Below, in pieces: positions 14,458-25,451 of a stretch of 64,000 nucleotides of DNA. Every line of letters starts with the position of its first letter. The stretch's first letter is position 1. This DNA is from Dryococelus australis (Eukaryota > Arthropoda > Insecta > Phasmatodea > Phasmatidae). The translations under genes and the position numbers were made by a program. The DNA is taken from positions 229,019,120-229,083,119 of the forward strand of contig CM057009.1 of assembly GCA_029891345.1 (NCBI GenBank). The letters run 5' to 3'. Below the pieces are notes generated by a model. It was not told the DNA's origin. It searched no databases and saw only the letters and a program-made list of their open reading frames with translations.

Positions 14458-15000
14458 GTCAGTGACCTTTACCTTGACCCATGACCTTGACCGTTACCCT
14501 GTACCCGTGACCTTGGTTGAACTTGAAACCAAAAATCCAAAATAAATCCAGAAAAATAATGAAATCCGAAAAATATATAAAATAGAAAAAAACATAAATA
14601 TATATAAATAAATAAAATATGCACATGCAGGAGATCCGGGGTTCTATGAGAGGTGGAACGACCAAGATCACAACATGACCGGCCCTCGCCGGGTCGACCA
14701 GTGTCTATCTCGTCAGTCATGTTAGATTTTGATGACCTTTACCTTCAACCTTGACCTTGGATGACCGTAAAGTCAAGAAATTCTAAAAAAATTTCAAAAA
14801 ACATAAAAACAATATAAAATATGAAAAACTCCAAAAATTTATTTAAAACGTACCTATTTAAAACATTTACAAAAGTTTTAGAAATTATTATCAATAAACA
14901 TACAGTGCCGGAGTTCTCACCAAGTACGAACCTCGCCAGTTTCCTTTATTGTGAACTAGCGATCCGCCCCGGCCTCGCTCGGGTGCGATTTACAAATATG
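14458..15000. repeat. Two-unit repeat with TGACCTTG clusters
   Basis: Two diverged units of about 270 bp, starting near 14458 and 14733. Each begins with a cluster of TGACCTT and CCTTGACC motifs, continues through an A-rich stretch, and ends in a GC-rich patch (ggccctcgccgggtc in unit 1, ccccggcctcgctcgg in unit 2). The repeated motif is the reverse complement of AAGGTCA, the half-site for FTZ-F1/ERR-type nuclear receptors. Whether it is regulatory or simply a satellite motif cannot be told from sequence. Confidence 0.6.
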
Positions 15001-15830
15001 GCATTTTTAGGTTTACAGCAAGTATATACACTAAATGCTTAAGGTAACTAACATATTATTAATACTGTGTTGTTTACAAAGTCTTTGTATGTGACAAAAA
15101 CGGTTACTGTGGGCCATCCTTAAAAGATAAACATATGCTGTCGCAGACCGTTTTGTCAACCTTTTTGTGATCTATAATTCTGTAGTGCATTATTTTGTCT
15201 ACCTCTTATGGTTTAGCCAACGTAAGCCATGACAGCGCCCGAAAGCACCTTTTTCCGTTTATAAAATAAAACGTCGACATTTATCTACTATCCTTAAATT
15301 AAATATTAATGTATTATACACTTGAACTTTCTACAAGAAATAGTCTAAATTATGGCGAAAACCGCATCGAAATCCATAAAGATGTTTAGAAGCGCTATCA
15401 GAATACACAGACACACACACAACCAGGTGACTTAATTTTATACTATGCATAGATTTAATTGCCAATTACTCGTGTTCGCTCGACACCTTCCATGCTATGC
15501 CATATTTACTGTCAATTTTTTGTTGTACCGTCCACTAGAGCGCACTGGTAACTAATGGTTTAACCATCAGATATATTTGACTATTGACAAGACTTTTATT
15601 GATCGATCTGTGCCGAATGGTGACGAGATCATGTAACTCGTCATATTTAATTATTTTTATTTATTTTTAAATGAAATTATTTTTATTTAAAATATTTTAT
15701 ATTAAGCAGGTTTTTTTAAATAAATAGATCACAACCTTTTTAATACATAATTTATTTTTCACATAATGAAATATACATAATCAGCAAACATGAATCAATT
15801 ATTATTATTATTCTAACATATTCCCAATTG
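15001..15830. other. AT-rich stretch, nothing recognised
   Basis: No supported reading frame or repeat family. Short A/T-rich tracts near 15650-15820. Confidence 0.5.
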
Positions 15831-15834
15831 CATG

Positions 15835-17041
15835 CTATTTTTGGGTATTTCGTAGAAGGTTGAGCAATTCACGTATGACGGAAAGCAGCTGTGCTCTATG
15901 AAGGGCTGCATAAATAACAGGGTCGCTACGAAGGCCTTCGACACAAACAGCAGCAGAACTACTTGTCTCCGATTCACCATCCATCCCATTATCATTGCAG
16001 TGCAGACTTGACTCCTCTTTGATCAATGGCTCTATAATGCTAGTACCAACATCCGGCTCATCGACACCGGTTGTCAATAGCAGAACCGGCATCAGCAGCC
16101 TTAGGAGTACACATTGCTGGACGTCGTCGATGTGGGTGCAAGTTAATCTCTGGAACCGGGGGCAGAATCATCCGTGATGGGTACTGACACGAGTGCCTTT
16201 CGTCGGCGATGCACTCGGCGGCGTCTAGTCGTCTAGCTGGCGGCATCCTTCTTGGACCCAGGTTGCTGGGAGTGGACCGATTGTTCGTGCCCTGCCTGGA
16301 GCGAATCCACGGCACAGTCTCTTGCGTGGTTGAAAACATGTTTCTGTTTCGGGGCGATGATTTGGTCCACGGTCCAGGGAAGTTGCATCTGCGGCGTCAG
16401 GTGGAACACAGCGCAGGCTGACGCTCCTGTACAGTTCAATTGAAAATGCATTGGTTCATAGACGATTGAAAAATGTGCGTATCGCCAGCGCACCATGCCG
16501 CTACCATTGGATGTCTCGTTGAAGGTGCGCAGATATCCTTTTTCTGCGACGAAACTATACTCCACACTACCATAATCTGGCTTGGCACTGCATAAATGTC
16601 CATAGGACAGAATAGACTCATGGTGACGATCAGGCCTCTATGCGTCGATTAAACAAGCTCGTCAATTTTTTTCACTTATATGTAATATAGATATCGTTCA
16701 GGTGTGCTACCATACGAAAAAAAATTATTCTCTCACATTTCGAGAAAATCGGGTGACTCTGTGTCTAGTACTAGGCAGCCGATTCTGGCTCCAAGAACGA
16801 GGCACACCATTTGTGCATTAGCTGCATGTTCTTCAATGTGCAGGCCCAGTAAGATTGTGGACATGACGTGATAATCGCCATAAAGTTTCGTGAGCTTGTG
16901 AAGCGAAGGGTATCCATACGCAGCCTGCATGTTGATAATTTCCTTTTCAAATTTGCAAAAGTCGCTAAGCCATGTTTTCTGCTCAGGTCCTGCTACGTTA
17001 ATCGGGGCCATCGAGTATTGCATCACCAAGTCTCGCAGCAC
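15835..17041 (-). pseudogene. Broken reading frame, possibly densovirus-like capsid
   Basis: Overlapping minus-strand frames (16733-17041, 16436-16621, 16233-16565, 16058-16339, 15835-16092) have non-random, non-repetitive composition and higher GC than the surroundings. They look like one coding region broken by stops at about 16733 and 16620 and by at least two frameshifts. The first segment (102 codons) has a Trp-rich opening followed by a beta-strand-like patch (CLVLGARIGCLVLDTES). The middle segment (110 codons) starts with aromatic-rich sequence. This general pattern reminded me of densovirus (Parvoviridae) structural proteins, but I cannot match a diagnostic motif such as a phospholipase A2 or NS1 helicase box. 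It could equally belong to another endogenous virus or transposon. I do not recognise the last segment. No neighbouring NS-like frame is visible. Confidence 0.3.
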
Positions 17042-17512
17042 CTTTCCCTTATGACGGTATTTCTTGGTTAGCTAGGCATTTCTTTTCTTGCTTTTCTCAT
17101 CGAACAGTTTCCACGAATAAGGGGTACAGATAAGGGGTACAGAAGGAATGTGTGGGTGTTTTGCTATCGTTGTTGTAGGACACTGCGATCTTCTTGAGCA
17201 CAAAGCCATTTTGACTCTGGAAACTCTGCATATAACAGTAAATCTTAAAAAAGGGGGAGGGGGGTGCTCGAAGACGAATAAACAGTTCTATTGTGTAAAC
17301 AATTATATTTATATATTATCAGCTGCGATCACGACAGCCTTTTTACAGTCTTGTCTCGAAAGTTGTATGATATAAGTGAGTCGTGAAGTATGAGGCAGAA
17401 TGAATACGTATTGGAAGGAATATTTTCATGTGTAGTGAATTCGACCATGCAGTCGATCACATTGGAGGTAATATGCTCGTTCTACTTACATTGAAAACCA
17501 TGAGCGAGCAAA
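17042..17512. other. Upstream flank of the 15.8-17.0 kb relic
   Basis: Minus-strand frames here are short and broken. A G-rich run lies at about 17252-17266. An 18 bp direct repeat (AAGGGGTACAGA-type) occurs at 17119-17142. Nothing else recognised. Confidence 0.4.
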
Positions 17513-17646
17513 ACTCTTTTAGTATTAGGACTCACTATTGTGGATTGGTTGCTTCCATAATTTGCATTTTGTAATCCAAACTCTTAAAAGTATTAGAGCT
17601 CAGTATCGTTGATTGGAGGCGTCCATAATATGCATTTTGGAATTGC
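17513..17646. repeat. Tandem duplication, ~67 bp period
   Basis: Two adjacent units starting ACTCTTTTAGTATTAG (17513) and ACTCTTAAAAGTATTAG (17580). Both run through a TCCATAAT.TGCATTTTG block. They are diverged but aligned throughout, with no further unit on either side. Confidence 0.75.
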
Positions 17647-17699
17647 ACATACATATGATATGTGAGCAGGTACTGTCCATTTTCAAAGTTCAAGTTTAC

Positions 17700-18303
17700 G
17701 TCAACATACTGTAGAAGATACAGCCTGGGCAGCGAAGGCATGCCAGGCCGGCCCGAGAGCCTGAGTGGCCAACCCAGGTGCGGCAGGTGGTGTTTGGAAA
17801 AATGGGTGAAAAAGAGGTGGCGGGAAGAGGCCAGCGTCTTAGCGGGAGTACATAAGCATGTGCCAAGAACGCGCTGCCCTCCTCCCTTTTCAAGATTGAT
17901 ACCAAAACTTCATGACAACGAGGTGCTACTAGAGGTCAGTACTGTTCGGCGGGACCCCCTGTTGACAACTGAGCGAGTGACTTCAACACATTTCAGAGGT
18001 GAGCATAAACCCTCCTTAGGCGCTAGGCGGGACCATCAAGAAATTGAGAGCCGAGACAATTAGTAAACTGATAATTACATTAAATATATTATTGAAAGCA
18101 GAATTAATTGAACAGCATAAGGATCGCTATACTATCAGATTGTAACATATTTTGGATTGTTTTAGTGTAATCGACATTGTATGTCAGAGTTCAATAAATG
18201 TGTGTATCAATTGTAGTTTAACTTGAGATCATCTTATGTCTATGTCTAGCTAATAAACACCGAGATGATATCTTGTGTGATAGCCCCTAAGGCGACCGTA
18301 ACA
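17700..18303 (+). mobile_element. Probable LTR (left limit uncertain)
   Basis: The segment ends in ACCGTAACA at 18303. Two bases later comes TGGTGGTGGCACAGCC (18306-18321), the arrangement expected of an LTR end followed by a tRNA primer binding site. AATAAA signals sit at about 18191 and 18250, roughly 50-110 bp before the end, as in an R-U5 region. The left end is not clear: no TGTTA-type start stands out, and 17700 is only an estimate. No second copy of this LTR is visible in the window. Confidence 0.45.
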
Positions 18304-21200
18304 ACTGGTGGTGGCACAGCCTTTTCCTAAACTCTCGTGGCGAGTGAAATACTGTATTTAGCTACCCATCAGGTATTAGTAGCCCAGTGTTACAATGTAG
18401 CAATTAGAAGACGCTTCGATTTGTTTCAAACCCTCACAGAAAGGCGAGACTAAATTAGTTTAAAAATGTTATGACTAATAATTGAAGAAAAAAAAGGCAC
18501 TGGATCGAAACGATATATTCGTAGGAAATGCAGTATTCCAGTTAGCAACATTTAACTACTCAACGTTCTTGAAGATCAGGCAAAACGAATAAAGATGCAA
18601 AAACTGTTAGCAATTCAAAATTTTCGGAGTCCCATAACAAAACCTCAAGCAGATAAAAAGCATCACAGCTTAGGAAAAAGTAACTGTAAATGTTTGTTAG
18701 ATTTAAAATGCCAACATATTAATCAATTAGAAATTCAAAATAAAGTGAGTGTTGCAGAACAAAGTACAGAAAGTTGCCCTTCATAAATCGAAATGCAGAG
18801 CCAAAATGTTTAACATTGCAGAGCGCAGTACACGAAAGTCCTTCGCGCATGTACAATGCAGGTGACATTGAACACAAATTCGAGCTGACGTGCCATAGAA
18901 CGTACAACCTTGTGTACATAGCAAGAACAGCAAACTGCATATTGGCAAATTCGTAAAGCCCCGCACTGGCGCCCAGCATACCAGTAGAAAATGTAGTGTA
19001 GAATGATTTTGGCTTGTAACTTTTAATGAATGCTATCATAACGGAACCACTCTTCGGCTCCGAATTGATTTCTTGCAAATGGAAATATCCACAAAAATTG
19101 TAGTATTGGCGTGTACAAATAATGGAGAATTTTAAACTTTTAGTGAGTGGTAAATAACATCATAAGCTTCACACAGTGTGCGAAATACACTATGAAACAC
19201 AAGACATGTGCAAACATGAAACATTCATGAGCAACAAAGTTAACACGGCCCCATCGAAACTTAAGAAAATAGTGACACGTAAGGCATTAGATTTGGCCGA
19301 GGCTTAGCACGCTATAAGACAGAATCGGTTATGAACACAAACTAAAGTAAATTATAAGGCAAGTATGTCAGCATGCGATACAAACAGCTCAACTCTATAA
19401 TAAAATGAAGCCCTAGACTATTCATTTCATGACAACCAAGACCTCACCTTACACACTACGCCAAACAACAAAGAAACATGCACATCTGAGGAAAGCACAA
19501 GTGGTTACCTCAGACCACGTTCACTACAAAAATTGCAAACAAGTGTCCCACGTACCAGAACGATATAGTAGCACACATTTACGATAATGTAGAATTGCAG
19601 AATACAGACACTGCAGGTAGGGTAAATACAGAACAGTCGGTAAGGATTGTGGTCAAACAACCGGAAAAATACCCACATTGTCAGGTGAAACACTTGAAAA
19701 TATGGAAGAATTTTTAATGTCTATAAGGCAGCTAGTAACATTAATGGATGGAGTGACATAGAGAAATGTAAATAAATAAAATTTTATTTGCAAGGTACAG
19801 ACATATGAGCATATGAAAACATGTTCCACACAAGTACATAAAGTATCACTTGGTCAAACATTGAAACGAAACTGATAGATACATTCACACCTATAGACTA
19901 TACAATTAGGTATAGAAATCTCCTACACACAAAGAAACAGAGAGAGTAAGAGAGTTTCAAGGCGCATGTAGAGAATGTAATGTTTCACAGAAATAAATAA
20001 AATCGCTATTTGCCAGAGTCCAAGCAAGTAAACATCATATGGACTCACTATTACCGACATTAGCTTATAAGATTATAGCACTACAGAATGAAATGCTAGA
20101 GCAACTCCTAGAAAATTTAAACACTGTTGAACTAGGAACTATGCGACATAAACTAGTTATTGAGAACCAGTCGCAAAATGTGGAGAAAAATGAACTCCAA
20201 GAGGATATATTGACACTAAAGGAGGAATTAACTAAATTAACTGTAGAAGTGAATAACAAAACAACAGAGACAGTAAGCAAAAATCAAAATCGCGCAAAAA
20301 CATGGCAGTATAGGCCAATTCCTAGAGAAACACATCACAATATCCACTGAATTACCCCCATACAAATAGTATTGGACCACCCCAGGGAACAAAAATGGGG
20401 AAACACCACACATACGTTAAAAACCGTAATGTGACTCACAAGGGGAGCAACATAGAACAAAGTACAGAGATTAACACACAAAAAATCTCTACAGATGCGA
20501 TTATAAAAGTCAAGAAAACAGCAGGTGTACCGAAATAGCAAAATGCGTTACCCCTGTGGAAATAAAACCATTAATACCTCTAGAGCTATATTTAGTAGGC
20601 GCACACCAGGCACAACATACGCATAAATAGAATGTTTAAATGCAATAAGCAATTGGTAAAGTAGGATGGAAATACCACGACCACCGTACTGAAGTCAGAT
20701 GCAGTTAGAGCAAAACAAAAATAAAATTCAGTCCAAATATTCTTTCGCCAGAAAAATAATGTAGGTGCTAAAATATTTTACAATGAAAACAGACAAGAAA
20801 GAGATCAAACACATAACAAGAAAAAAATATTGCATCGTAACAAGGAAATCGTAAATGACAACGCAGTTGAAAACAATGTTGAGAAATTGAAGGGCGAGAA
20901 GAATATAATGCAAGATTACAAAACATCCCAAAACAACAAGGTGAGTCGCAACGAACGATAGTTTATAGGAAAGCGAAATGAAGCACAACATATTTGTGTC
21001 ATTTGTTTCTACAACTGCCATAAGACCGGGGATTCTGATCTGTTCCCCAACCAGCTTGGACCCTCCCACCATCGAGAGTTCACAAGGCATTCCGCAGAGC
21101 AGCCGGTCTTCATGTTTCGTAAGTTTTCTGATTTCCTTTACCCGATTATTAACAAACACACCCTAGATCTCTCCTTTTTTTTCCAATATAAGGCCGGGGA
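18304..21200 (+). mobile_element. A-rich decayed internal region, likely LTR retroelement
   Basis: Nearly 3 kb with a strongly A-rich plus strand, typical of retroelement internal regions, lying downstream of the LTR/PBS-like boundary. Plus-strand frames include 18595-18786 and 20039-20350. The latter (103 codons) is rich in Glu, Leu, Asn and Lys with heptad-like spacing and could form a coiled coil, as some gag proteins do. I find no protease, RT or integrase motif. A minus-strand frame at 20728-21159 is hydrophobic and most likely a shadow of the A-rich strand. The assignment rests on composition and position. Confidence 0.3.
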
Positions 21201-21580
21201 AGAATCAGTCCAAAAAAAACACTGCTATCTTTAATTTCAGGCTCTCCCTAATGGAAGCTGCAAGGCGACTGCCAATAGAACATGCCAATAGCTCCAGCCT
21301 AGGCATGGAGTCATTCTTTAATTGTGAGACTCTTGTAATTGCTATTTCCAGACATGCTGTACTATCTCCTTCGGTACTACTTCATATTATTGTAAATTAG
21401 TTTACTCTTATAAGCATAAACAAAACCGTTCATACTGTTCATTCTCTAAACTGAACGGGAAAATTCGCATCTGCTTCGTCTCTTACTAATGTTTTTTTTC
21501 TCAGAAATAAAAAATAGTTTAATGACATCTGCTAAACACATTATCAGTAAGTTTACTGTTGCAATAAATGTTCAATCTGA
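21201..21580. other. Spacer, nothing recognised
   Basis: No coding or repeat signal seen. Confidence 0.4.
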
Positions 21581-21859
21581 TCAATGAAATTTTTTTTCTT
21601 TGTACCACTTTTGGGAGTCTTCAGAAAGGAAGTTCATTAACGATCTCATATCTGGAACTTTGGCTGGATTCAAAACATTCTTGTCTTCATTAGGTAGACG
21701 ATATTCATGAACCACACTAGTTTTGAAAACTTTAAATAGCTGATAAATAGGCATGTAGGTTTTGGATGCTGAAAGCATACCATGTGAGTATTTCAGCTGT
21801 ACATATTTCCGTAGAGCGAATTTTTCTTTTCTATTTATTGGGATCTTCTCAGCAATCAA
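21581..21859 (-). CDS. Hypothetical ORF fragment, unrecognised
   Basis: A 92-codon frame of low-repetition, charged composition, rich in Lys, Tyr and Leu and ending WYKEKKFH. Composition looks more like real protein than the chance frames around it, but I cannot name a family. There is no signal peptide or membrane segment. It could be the C-terminal piece of a transposon protein, or chance. Confidence 0.25.
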   Translation of the reverse strand: MIAEKIPINRKEKFALRKYVQLKYSHGMLSASKTYMPIYQLFKVFKTSVVHEYRLPNEDKNVLNPAKVPDMRSLMNFLSEDSQKWYKEKKFH

Positions 21860-22325
21860 ACTCTTTATAAATAAGAAATGATTAAATATTCCCCTCGCTT
21901 GAATAACTTGAAATGGTTTATGATTTGTTCGACAAATTTAGAAGAGAGATAGGGTCAAGTCCTGTAATACGGCCACAAACATTCCTTTGTAATGTCAAGC
22001 GCGAAGTAGTTCGTCGAATGTCCAACAGATGTCTCGGGGAAAAGGGGGGGGGGGGCATCAAAGCATCCACAGTGTTAGTTACGGAAGAGAACATTCGGTT
22101 GTCGTTGCTTTTTGTCGTAAGGGAAATAAAATATTTGAACTACTGCATCTGAGAGGTAAGAAAATGGCTACTAAAACATTTTTAAGCTTTAAGAATTTGG
22201 TGTGCCATATGTAAATATAAATAGTTATAACCCCTGATTAATTTACTGAAATATAGCTATGCTTTGTGACATCATCTCGCCACGGTTGTCTTTCAAGTTA
22301 GTTCTGCTACCTGCCGAGAGATTGA

Positions 22326-22327
<2 letters not shown>

Positions 22328-22407
<80 letters not shown>
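22328..22407. repeat. (TA)n microsatellite
   Basis: About 80 bp of uninterrupted TA dinucleotide directly beside the left part of the pogo/Tigger-like element. Open frames across it on both strands are artefacts of the repeat. Confidence 0.97.
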
Positions 22408-22409
<2 letters not shown>

Positions 22410-22411
22410 TT

Positions 22412-22463
22412 TGTCTTGTAAAACGGCTGGCAGAATACTATGCCTGGCCATTTTACAAGACTA
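22412..22463. repeat. Imperfect hairpin at left end of pogo-like element
   Basis: CTTGTAAAACGGCTGG is followed about 20 bp later by its near-complement CCTGGCCATTTTACAAG. The right arm overlaps the left terminal inverted repeat, so the element end carries nested inverted copies of a GGCCATTTTGCAAG-type motif. Confidence 0.6.
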
Positions 22464-24874
22464 GTTGGCCGTTTTGCAAAACACAGATTGAAAATAAATA
22501 TCTGCAATTAATTCTTATAGAAAGGAAACGTAAATTATGTTGGATGCATTATTATTACTTAGTATGTATTTAATTACATTTTAAAAGTTATTTTTATATT
22601 GGAGTCTATAAATAAAATTAATTAAGCCTCTTTCTCACAGACAGTTGTTAGCCACTAAAATACAATCTTTAGGCTTACTCGTGATTATTTTGGGCACTAC
22701 GGTGTGCAGATGTAACATTATAAACTGGTAACACTTTTTTTTATGTATTATCACACTAAGCAGAAATAGTGTCGAAGAGAATTGAGTAAATTCAGGCAGG
22801 CCCTATATTTACATAATGAATCCACTGCCATTAATTGTCTACCACAGTACTCAATTTTATACTTAAAATTTTCTTTCTAATTTTAATGTTAATTTTAGAT
22901 TAAACGTTTACATTTTGTAAAATAAATCCAGAAATTTGTTTGTATAAATATTTTGACTGCGAGAAATAGGCATTTAATAAACATTATGCGAGAAACAGTT
23001 GGTAACAAAAGATTTTTTTTACTGCAGATTTTTAAAAATGCATGAACGGAAAATGCAGCACCAAATTTGGGATTTACAAAGTTTGCAAGCTGCTGTGGAT
23101 GCAGTTCGTTCCAGGCATCTTACTCCTTCTGCAGCATCAAAGCAATACAACATTCTCAGGACAACCTTAAGACGTCAGTTGCAGTTTAAAACCATAAAGA
23201 AGGGAATGGGTAGAAAGTAGGACATCCCACCAGAAATAGAAGCTTCCCTCGTTGACCACATTTTCTTAATGAAATCAAGAGGATTTAGCTTGACAATTAG
23301 CAAGGTAGAAACTGTTGCATACAAACGTGTACTTAAAGACGGACTGAAAGTAAGATTCTCGCATGAAAAGGGAAAGGCATTCAAAACTTGGTTTTATGCT
23401 TTTAAAAAACGACATCCCAATCTTTCAGTCAGGAAACCAGAAGCTCTGTATTTGGCACGAGCCAGAGGCATGGACAAGGCAGAAGTAACAAAATTTGTTG
23501 AGATGTTTGAGAATTGGTTAAATGAAAACAACCTGTTTGGAAACCCTGCAAGAATCCATAATGCGGACGAAACAGGACTCCAGCTAAACAATCGTCCAGA
23601 AAAAATCCTTAGTATGTAAGTAAAACGAAATGTGATGAGTGTTACTGCTAAGAAAAGAGGAGAGACTGTGACAGTACTTGCATGTGTTAGCGCAACTGGT
23701 GTTTTCCTACCACCATTTGTGATTTTTAAGGGGGAAATATGAAACAGGAATTCAGGGACGATTTACCTCCAGGTTCAGTTGTTTTCATGAGCGATTCTGA
23801 CTACATAACAATTGAATTCTTTCGGAAGTTTCTTGAACATTTCGTCACACATAAAACACAAAGAAAGAAGACGAATTTCTTGGTACTGGATGGTCACTCG
23901 ACCCATATCAGTGACCAAGATATTTTACATTTTGCTGTTGACAACAATATCATAATGATCAGCATCCCAACTAACACCTCGCACTACATCCAACCACTCG
24001 ACAGGTCATTTTTCAGATCCATGAAAATGCATTCCTATGGTGAATGTAACAGCTGGATAAAGCAGAACCCAACTAGAAACATAACAAAACTTCAGTTTGG
24101 AATGCTGCTTTCTCAGGCCTGGAGTAAGGCCTGCTCCGTTGAAAATTGTGTGAGTGGATTTTGAGCTTGTGAGCTTGTGCCATTTAATAGAGGAGCAATT
24201 CCCAAATCAGCATTCTCTCCCTCTGAGCGTTTCCAGATGACAGAAACTGAAACACCAACAGAAAGGGCACATCGTTCATTTCAACCAACAAATGCAGAGC
24301 CTATACCTGGAACATCTGGAGTAAGTGACTGTAGTGTGTCCAGACAAACCAAGAAGTGACTGAGCTGCTCTTCAAGTGATTCGTCGCATGACGATTCGTT
24401 TAGTAAAGATTTACACAGCAAGAAAGACATAATTTCGTTATTGCAGCAGATGTGTCCCACTTCAAGATTACTGCAGAAGAAGTCATCAAGCAGATGCCAG
24501 AAGGCTGCCATTCTTACATCACCAGAGCACATGAAGAAAATGAGAGAGAAGAAAGACAGGAACACTGCAAAACCGAAGAAGGAAAAATTTAAAAAAAGTG
24601 CAAAGAGCACATGTTTGAAAAAGGCCACAGGGATAAATAAAAGACTTAAACAAAAGTTCAGAAACTGCATGCTTTTATTGTGATGGTCTCTTTAGTGATG
24701 ACAGTAATGGTGAAGTTAGGTTTTTGTGTTGTGTAAGATTTAAGGGTTGGTGTCATGAGCAGTGTGCAGAAGCAGCAAACATTGCCAAATTTGTGTGTAG
24801 GGACTGTATAAATACTTGAGAAATGATCGCTATCATCATTGGCCATATTACTGGATAGTCTTGCAAAATGGCCA
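22445..24874 (+). mobile_element. pogo/Tigger-type DNA transposon, non-functional copy
   Basis: A 19 bp inverted repeat frames the element: TGGCCATTTTACAAGACTA at 22445-22463 and the complementary TAGTCTTGCAAAATGGCCA at 24856-24874, with 18 of 19 matches. The plus-strand interior codes for a DDE1/CENP-B-family transposase followed by a zinc-finger tail. Pogo-like elements belong to the Tc1/mariner superfamily and insert at TA. The (TA)n tract on the left fits such a target, though the exact outer ends and the TA duplication are not clear. Stops and frameshifts show that this copy cannot make an intact transposase. Confidence 0.8.
23038..24819 (+). pseudogene. pogo/Tigger-like transposase with PHD-like tail, broken
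   Basis: ATG at 23038 opens a Psq-type helix-turn-helix (LQAAVDAVRSRHLTPSAASK). A stop at 23218 is followed, in the same frame, by a second DNA-binding segment (CENP-B/Tc5-type HTH) and the first catalytic Asp in IHNADETG at about 23560. A stop follows at 23617 and a frameshift near 23735. The second Asp is in VLDGHSTH (about 23886) and the third acidic residue in IQPLD (about 23998). A stop at 24162 lies in a short GAGCTTGT duplication, and another at 24357. A Lys-rich linker runs to about 24660. After one more frameshift, 24661-24819 encodes CX2C, CC, WCHEQC and CRDC, the Cys/His layout of a PHD-like finger, ending at TGA. All three catalytic acids survive although the frame is broken at six or so places. 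Confidence 0.85.
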
Positions 24875-25450
24875 TTTTTGTCTTTTCCCAGTAATATTAA
24901 ATTACCGATATTGTAAATAATGTATTTTAAACTTTTCACCCATCACTTTAATCTAGATAAAATTTGTCACCATTTGGCCTTTTGTTCATGTTTCTATGTG
25001 CATCCATTCAGAGGATATAACCTATTGCATATATTAGTGGCCGTATTACAGGACTCTTACGTAATCTGGTGTAGTTTCCACTATCTACATTTTATTCTAT
25101 TTAGTGGAATAGAAACAATATTTCCTGTCACATTGACAGCAGTAATGTCCCCTCACTGGAAAAATATTGTGCACTGCAACGTTAAATACTTTAGAGAGCC
25201 AACAACAAAACTCTACCTTCGTTAGGTTTTTGTTTTGCCCCCACATGAGTCTGAAAACATAGTTACACATTTCATATTTGAAGTAATAATGATGGAAATA
25301 AAATTGTACAACATAAAGTAAACAACATTTTCACTTTTCTTACCACCGCTTTCCAAACACCAATACAATCACTCGTACTATCATTATATAAATTGATATT
25401 GAAAACAAATAACCAAATAAAACATTTGTAGAACTGACTAGTAACTTAAA
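24875..25450. other. Spacer, nothing recognised
   Basis: AT-rich. The 101-codon plus frame at 24920-25225 has no recognisable motif and is probably chance. Confidence 0.45.
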
Positions 25451-25451
25451 A

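Noticed and set aside
20728..21159. 143-codon minus-strand hydrophobic frame
   Set aside because: Antisense to an A-rich retroelement-like strand, which gives Phe/Leu/Ile-rich frames. No membrane-protein family fits.
22259..22573. Open frames on both strands with long Tyr-Ile runs
   Set aside because: They come from the (TA)n tract; the 44290-44514 frame has the same cause.
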